Shown: piece after piece, positions 60,087 to 64,000 of the stretch
Position numbering within the stretch: the stretch's first letter is position 1
How the letters are laid out: each line of letters opens with the position of its first letter
Source: Portulaca oleracea
Taxonomy: Eukaryota > Streptophyta > Magnoliopsida > Caryophyllales > Portulacaceae
Length of the DNA stretch: 64,000 bases
NCBI GenBank assembly: GCA_029582165.1
Contig: CM055875.1
Span: forward strand, 11,750,968 to 11,814,967
Direction of reading: 5' to 3'
The notes under the pieces: model-generated
Database searches by the model: none
The model's input: the letters and a program-made list of their open reading frames with translations, nothing else
What the model was told of the DNA's origin: nothing
Position numbers and translations under genes: made by a program

Positions 60087-60477
60087 ATGGCTTCAATCAT
60101 GAAGTTTGATATTCCAAAATTCGATGGAACGAGGAGTATCACTATGTTGAGTCTGCAGATGAAGGCGGTCTTGATTCACCACGGGTTATGGGATGTGATT
60201 GAGTATCCTGACACGAAGACTGATGAAACGATGAGCGATGAAGATTTCAAAAAGCTCTAGAAGGAGATCAAGGGTAACTTGAGTCCAAGGGAGTGGAAGA
60301 AGCTGGAAGATAAGGGGATTTAGCTGTATTTGGCAGAGCATATTCAGAGAGAGGTGATGCATATCGAGAAACCTCGGGAGCTCTGGACCAAACTGGAAGA
60401 GTTGTACATGTCAAAGAGTCTTGCAAACAAGTACCAAATGAAGGAGAAGCTCTACAGGCTACGAATAAAGGGGATTG
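60087..60477 (+). pseudogene. Copia gag N-terminal fragment
   Basis: ATG at 60087, 10 nt after the primer site. It reads MASIMKFDIPKFDGTRS, AVLIHHGLWDVIEY, the typical copia gag start, then LYLAEHIQREVMHIEKPREL and NKYQMKEKLYRLRI (UBN2-type gag). In-frame TAG codons occur at about 60258 and 60322. It would form the copia particle; it is cut off before the zinc knuckle. Confidence 0.85.
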
Positions 60478-60702
60478 GTAGGGGCTTGACATAGTCTTCA
60501 ATCTCCCCCTTTTTAAATAAAAGACCAAATTCCACACAATCCATAATTCATGCAGGTAAAACATTCATAAGTGTAGGCATCCAATCAAAAGAAACATTAT
60601 CAAAGTTATTACAGACCCTAGTTTTTCTTCCTTTTTGTCTACATTCAATAAAGGAGGGAAAAAATGTGGTAAAAAAATTTAAAATGATTGTTTGTTTGAA
60701 AA

Positions 60703-61989
60703 CTACATAAGAAAAGAAAAAACTATTTTAGGCTGCTGGAAGAGATGATGGAGGAGAATGAGTGCGGGTAGGAATCGGAGGAATGGATTGGACATGATGG
60801 TGGCGACAGCCTCATCAGCTTTAGGAGGCGGGGCTTGAACTGGGGGCTGCAAGGAGGCTTCAATCCGCATAACTTGGGCTTCTAGCCGGACGAGGAGATC
60901 TTGAATAGAGCACAGAAGAGTCAAGTGGGGAGAAACCAATCCCGTAATCATCTTGGTAGCCGTGAGAATTTCTTGAATGGAAACAATGGGGACCAAGGAC
61001 GGTGAAGCTTACTCGTCTTCTTCCTTTGGAAGCTCGAATTGGTGTATCCAAGGACCATGTCAGATGCCTGAGGAACAAACCCAGATCCTGAATAGCTTGG
61101 AGGTCAATGGGCTTAAGCTTCTTGGAGTCGGTCTGCTCGTGCTCTAGTGGAACATCGAAGGTACGAAATATCTCATTAAGAATGTTCCAGTATGGCATAG
61201 GACATGGGCGAGTTCCTAAGGCTTAAGTCATTTCTTCAAGAATGACTTCACCAATATCAGGGCTTTCGCCTTCAAGGAGGTTGAATAGAAGTTTGATGGA
61301 CGTCTCATTAAGAGTTTTAGAGAGGTATCCTTGGGATAGATGGTACGTACGAGGATGAAGAAGAAGAAGCATACATCAGATAGAAGAGAGATGTTGGGCT
61401 TGGTGGTGATGGAGGGAACGTATTTATAAAGGAATTTCTGAACAATTTCAGTAAAGGTGAGAGAGGGATTGGGATGTTTATTGAAGTGTAGGGTAAGGAA
61501 AAAGATCCGCTCAACGGTTGCGGAAGATAGGGTAATGTCTTTGTCAAAGACCTTGGTGGTCCAGAAGATTTGGTTGTTGACAACATGCTTCAGATTGACA
61601 TAAAACATTTTCACAAGTTAGGGGGTAGGAAAATTGATCCACAACCAAGAGATTGAGGCAGAGTAAGTGTTGAAGGTTGGAGAGACTAGGGAAATTGGTC
61701 TCAAAGAGGCTCGTTATGCCAGCTCGCTCACACCAGAGGACTTCTCGCTTTTGAAGGTATTTGATTCGATCTTGGCCTTCAGGGGTATGGTATTTGAGGG
61801 GGGGGATTCATGGGTGATGGTTGATGTGGTCATCTTACTGTTGGAGACTTGAGAGCTAGGAACGTGGACGGGGTGAGGTGAATGAGGCGGTGGTTTTAAC
61901 TCAGGTGCGACGAGCAGTGGGTTAACTAAAGGGGCTGAGCTTGGCAAAGGGACGTTTTTCCATTGAAGAGAGATCAAGTGGTGAGACAA
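60703..61989 (-). pseudogene. Gag-like protein of a plant retroelement, broken
   Basis: Three consecutive minus-strand pieces in different frames. The first (61989-61714) is Pro/Ser-rich. The second (61614-61228) reads FYVNLKHVVNNQIFWTTKVF, SSATVERIFFLTLHF and TEIVQKFLYKYVPSI. The third (61198-60860, overlapped by 60996-60703) reads PYWNILNEIFRTFDVPLEHE. The order and phrases resemble the uncharacterised plant retroelement protein often listed as a putative plant transposon protein. Function is unknown; gag-like by position. Frames are interrupted, so it is not expressed as one chain. Confidence 0.45.
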
Positions 61990-62917
61990 AGTTATAGAGG
62001 AGATAGAGAAGGGGTCAGTAAGAAATGAGGCGTAAGATCCTTGTGGATGAAAGGATGGGGAGAGAGGTAAAAGTGGAAGGGATTAAATAATGATAGTGGG
62101 AGACGGTTTAATGAGAATGGAGAGAGAATATGTCAGAGGGTTAATTAGGAAGGTGGGGGTAGGATGAAAGAGTGAAATTGGAAGTTATTTATGGGAGAAG
62201 GAAAGAAATGAGGTTTTGGAAAGAAAATTTGAAAATATTAAAGGAATAGAGAGATGACATGACGATTTCTAAGGAAGGAAAATCATGATGAGTGAGGAAG
62301 GTGATTGAGAACAGGAAAAATGAATGATTTTAAACTTGTTCCTTTGCTTCTTTCTAGAACTTAGACAAAGAGGCTTTACCTTGAAAAAGACTTCCAACGG
62401 CAACTTCCAGTTTCCTAAGTTGGAGCCTTTAAATAAGGGAGGTCTATTGAATGATATGAGATTTTTGAACTTCCAATCTCATCCATGCTTTTTTCACCGA
62501 GCGATTAGTCTCTTTAAGTTGGGGAAGGGGTGAATACGATTGTTGAAGTTTTTTGTCAATCGCACACCAATCTCACAATATACGTTAGTATAGCAACTAG
62601 TTGAACAACATCAAATCAATTTAAAATAAATACTTCAAACTTTATTCAAGATAAATTAAAGGCTAACAGAATGGTGGGTATACATATTCGATTAGACAGA
62701 GGTGCCTTGATCTATAGTGGCACAGAAGGATTTAATTACCAATCTCCATGACTCAACTAGATCTTTGACTCGATTCCTCAAGGACAGCTTAAACAATCTT
62801 CTAACCAAGCCTACTAGCTTATCCAATCTCTTTAGCAATTCCTGGATAACTCAAACCCATGTACAAATGAACTCTTTCCAAACATACACGCTTGGTTACA
62901 CACTCAAACCAGGTACA

Positions 62918-63035
62918 CTGACTAAGTTGAGGGTTTAGTTACTAACAAACCTCACTAACCCGAAGGCTTAGTCACTAACACTAACTAAGTAGAAAACATA
63001 GTTACAAACAAACTCACTAAGTCGAAGGCCTAGCT
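62918..63035. repeat. About 40-bp triplicated motif in the presumed 5' LTR
   Basis: Three imperfect units of the type CACTAAGTCGAAGGCCTAGCTACAAACAAAC: TAAGTTGAGGGTTTAGTTAC, TAACCCGAAGGCTTAGTCAC and TAAGTAGAAAACATAGTTAC / TAAGTCGAAGGCCTAGCTAC. Confidence 0.65.
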
Positions 63036-63907
63036 ACAATAGAAAATAATGAATGTCATTACAAGATTGACAGAAGAGACTTTAGAATGACTTGACTCAA
63101 ATAAGGCGCAATTTGATAATCAGTTCTTCCGTCTTCGTCTTCTTCTTATAGTTAGAGAATAATTCGAACGTTGATATCCTTTTGGCTTGGAATGGAACAG
63201 CAGACGATGGAGGCAAAAAGGATCATTGTTTTGTCTCTTTCCATATTCAACGCTTGATTGATGAGAATCTGCTACAATCTTCTTTCTTTTCCTTATTTGA
63301 ATCTAGATCTCTTTTGTAATCCTTGCACTGATTCCTCCACATATCCAGTAAGGACCCAAATTATTTCCAAACGTATTTAGTTTTAATATTCGTAATTAAG
63401 GAAAGAATCAATTTAATCAACAGTTCAATTAACTAATCAAAACCTTACCATATATGGATCATTTGTAGCATTGATGTGTACCAATGTTGCTGAAATTTTG
63501 GCTTTGACATTTCAAAATTTATAACCTGTTTATCTGAACCTGTTAGGGGATTGGCATAGTCTTTATATATTATGAATTAAGCATCCTTGACACCTTGTTT
63601 GGTTTGTTTTGGAGGGAGGGAAGTGTTTGATAGTGTCATTTAACATGTCTTAGAATGTAATGAGAAATATAACCTGACTAGTCCTTCTACTTGTGTGTTG
63701 CTCAGGGCAAAATTAATCGACACCTATTGTTGGGACAAAAATAGACAACACATATTGTTAAAATTCTTCTTTAAATCTTATAATAAAATGAGTTTGTATA
63801 TATTTTTCTAATTCTTCATAAAACTATATTACAAAAATTGAAGTTATTGTATGTAAATTTATTTGTTATACTTTTGGTCCAATGTCAAGAACTTCCAATT
63901 AAATATC

Positions 63908-64000
63908 TGATGCATAATGGATCAATACAAATCCATTATACACGAAATGCTAAGGATCTTTCCACAAGTGAAAACTTGCAATAGTTGAATTTCTCAAAAA
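63908..64000 (-). mobile_element. Edge of a second copy of the 815-bp LTR
   Basis: Starts TGATGCATAATGGATC and is the reverse complement of 29823-29915 with only one or two differences. It lies in minus orientation and runs off the window, so whether it is solo or belongs to a full element cannot be seen. 63566-63907 before it is AT-rich without features. Confidence 0.85.

Larger units (their letters stand above)
59281..60477 (+). mobile_element. Truncated Ty1/copia element: 5' LTR, primer site and start of gag
   Basis: LTR 59281-60063 (783 bp, TGTTGGGTTT...TTTTCTAACA) with a TATA-rich stretch near 59680 and a GAGAGA-rich leader. It is followed by the primer site TGGTATCAGGGC at 60066-60077 (tRNA-Met type with one change). 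The rest of the element and the 3' LTR are missing; homology ends near 60477 where another element resumes. Confidence 0.85.
60490..63565 (-). mobile_element. Degenerate minus-strand LTR retroelement with gag-like ORF remnants
   Basis: Read on the minus strand: LTR start near 63565 (AAAGACTATGCC), a presumed 5' LTR down to about 62530, broken coding sequence 61989-60703, polypurine tract AAAAAGGGGGAGAT (60502-60515) and the start of a 3' LTR (TGAAGACTATG at 60500). The 3' LTR continues at 56866-56497 after a LINE/copia insertion. Both LTR starts share the sequence around GACTATG. The low-coordinate ends of the LTRs are not resolved. Confidence 0.55.

Noticed and set aside
1..64000. A host gene cluster or novel multi-gene system
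   Set aside because: Every coding stretch with recognisable domains belongs to a transposable element, and none is intact beyond single domains except the upstream ORF at 19353-20024 and the RT/RNase H frame.

Overview
The window is plant nuclear DNA, almost certainly from a eudicot-type flowering plant. It is a graveyard of nested transposable elements with no convincing host gene. The plant origin rests on chromovirus-type Ty3/gypsy elements with LTRs of about 3 kb, tRNA-Met and tRNA-Asp primer sites, LINEs with the plant zf-RVT and RNase H tail, a MULE carrying a FAR1-type DNA-binding domain, and Tourist- and MULE-like MITEs. The species cannot be named from the sequence.

Layout. 1-5.7 kb: part of a Ty3/gypsy element (copy A, minus strand) carrying a solo LTR in the opposite orientation. 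6.7-25.1 kb: a tandem array of 250-290 bp AT-rich units, split by a 16.1 kb minus-strand Ty3/gypsy composite (7570-23668; TSD ATTAT; two LTRs of about 3.45 kb). The composite holds an extra ORF, a gag-pol with an inverted integrase duplication (copy B), and the same antisense solo LTR at the same site as copy A. 25.4-34.3 kb: a 5'-truncated LINE with a 16-bp TSD and poly(A), interrupted by an Athila-like non-autonomous LTR element (26281-33561; TSD GTGGA), itself interrupted by an 815-bp solo LTR (TSD AACTA). 34.7-35.5 kb: a 165-bp tandem repeat. 36.0-45.0 kb: a dead plus-strand chromovirus, broken by unclassified DNA and by a 3.3 kb solo LTR (TSD TGGTG). 45-49.7 kb: MITEs. 49.9-55.2 kb: a MULE with TIRs of at least 90 bp and a truncated FAR1-type gene. 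56.5-63.6 kb: a degenerate minus-strand retroelement whose downstream LTR was invaded by a LINE. In that LINE a 413-bp coding segment became tandemly repeated, and a copia 5' end landed in it. 63.9-64 kb: the end of a second copy of the LTR seen at 29.1 kb.

None of the coding regions is intact; all carry stops, frameshifts or truncations. The exact TSDs allow the order of insertions to be read. The most notable points are the antisense solo LTR shared by two copies of one element, the 398/394-bp inverted integrase duplication, the extra ORF upstream of gag, the 413-bp LINE-derived tandem repeat, the tandem array with a (TTA)n tract in most units, and the MULE with a truncated FAR1-type gene. 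I saw no operon-like or host multi-gene system.
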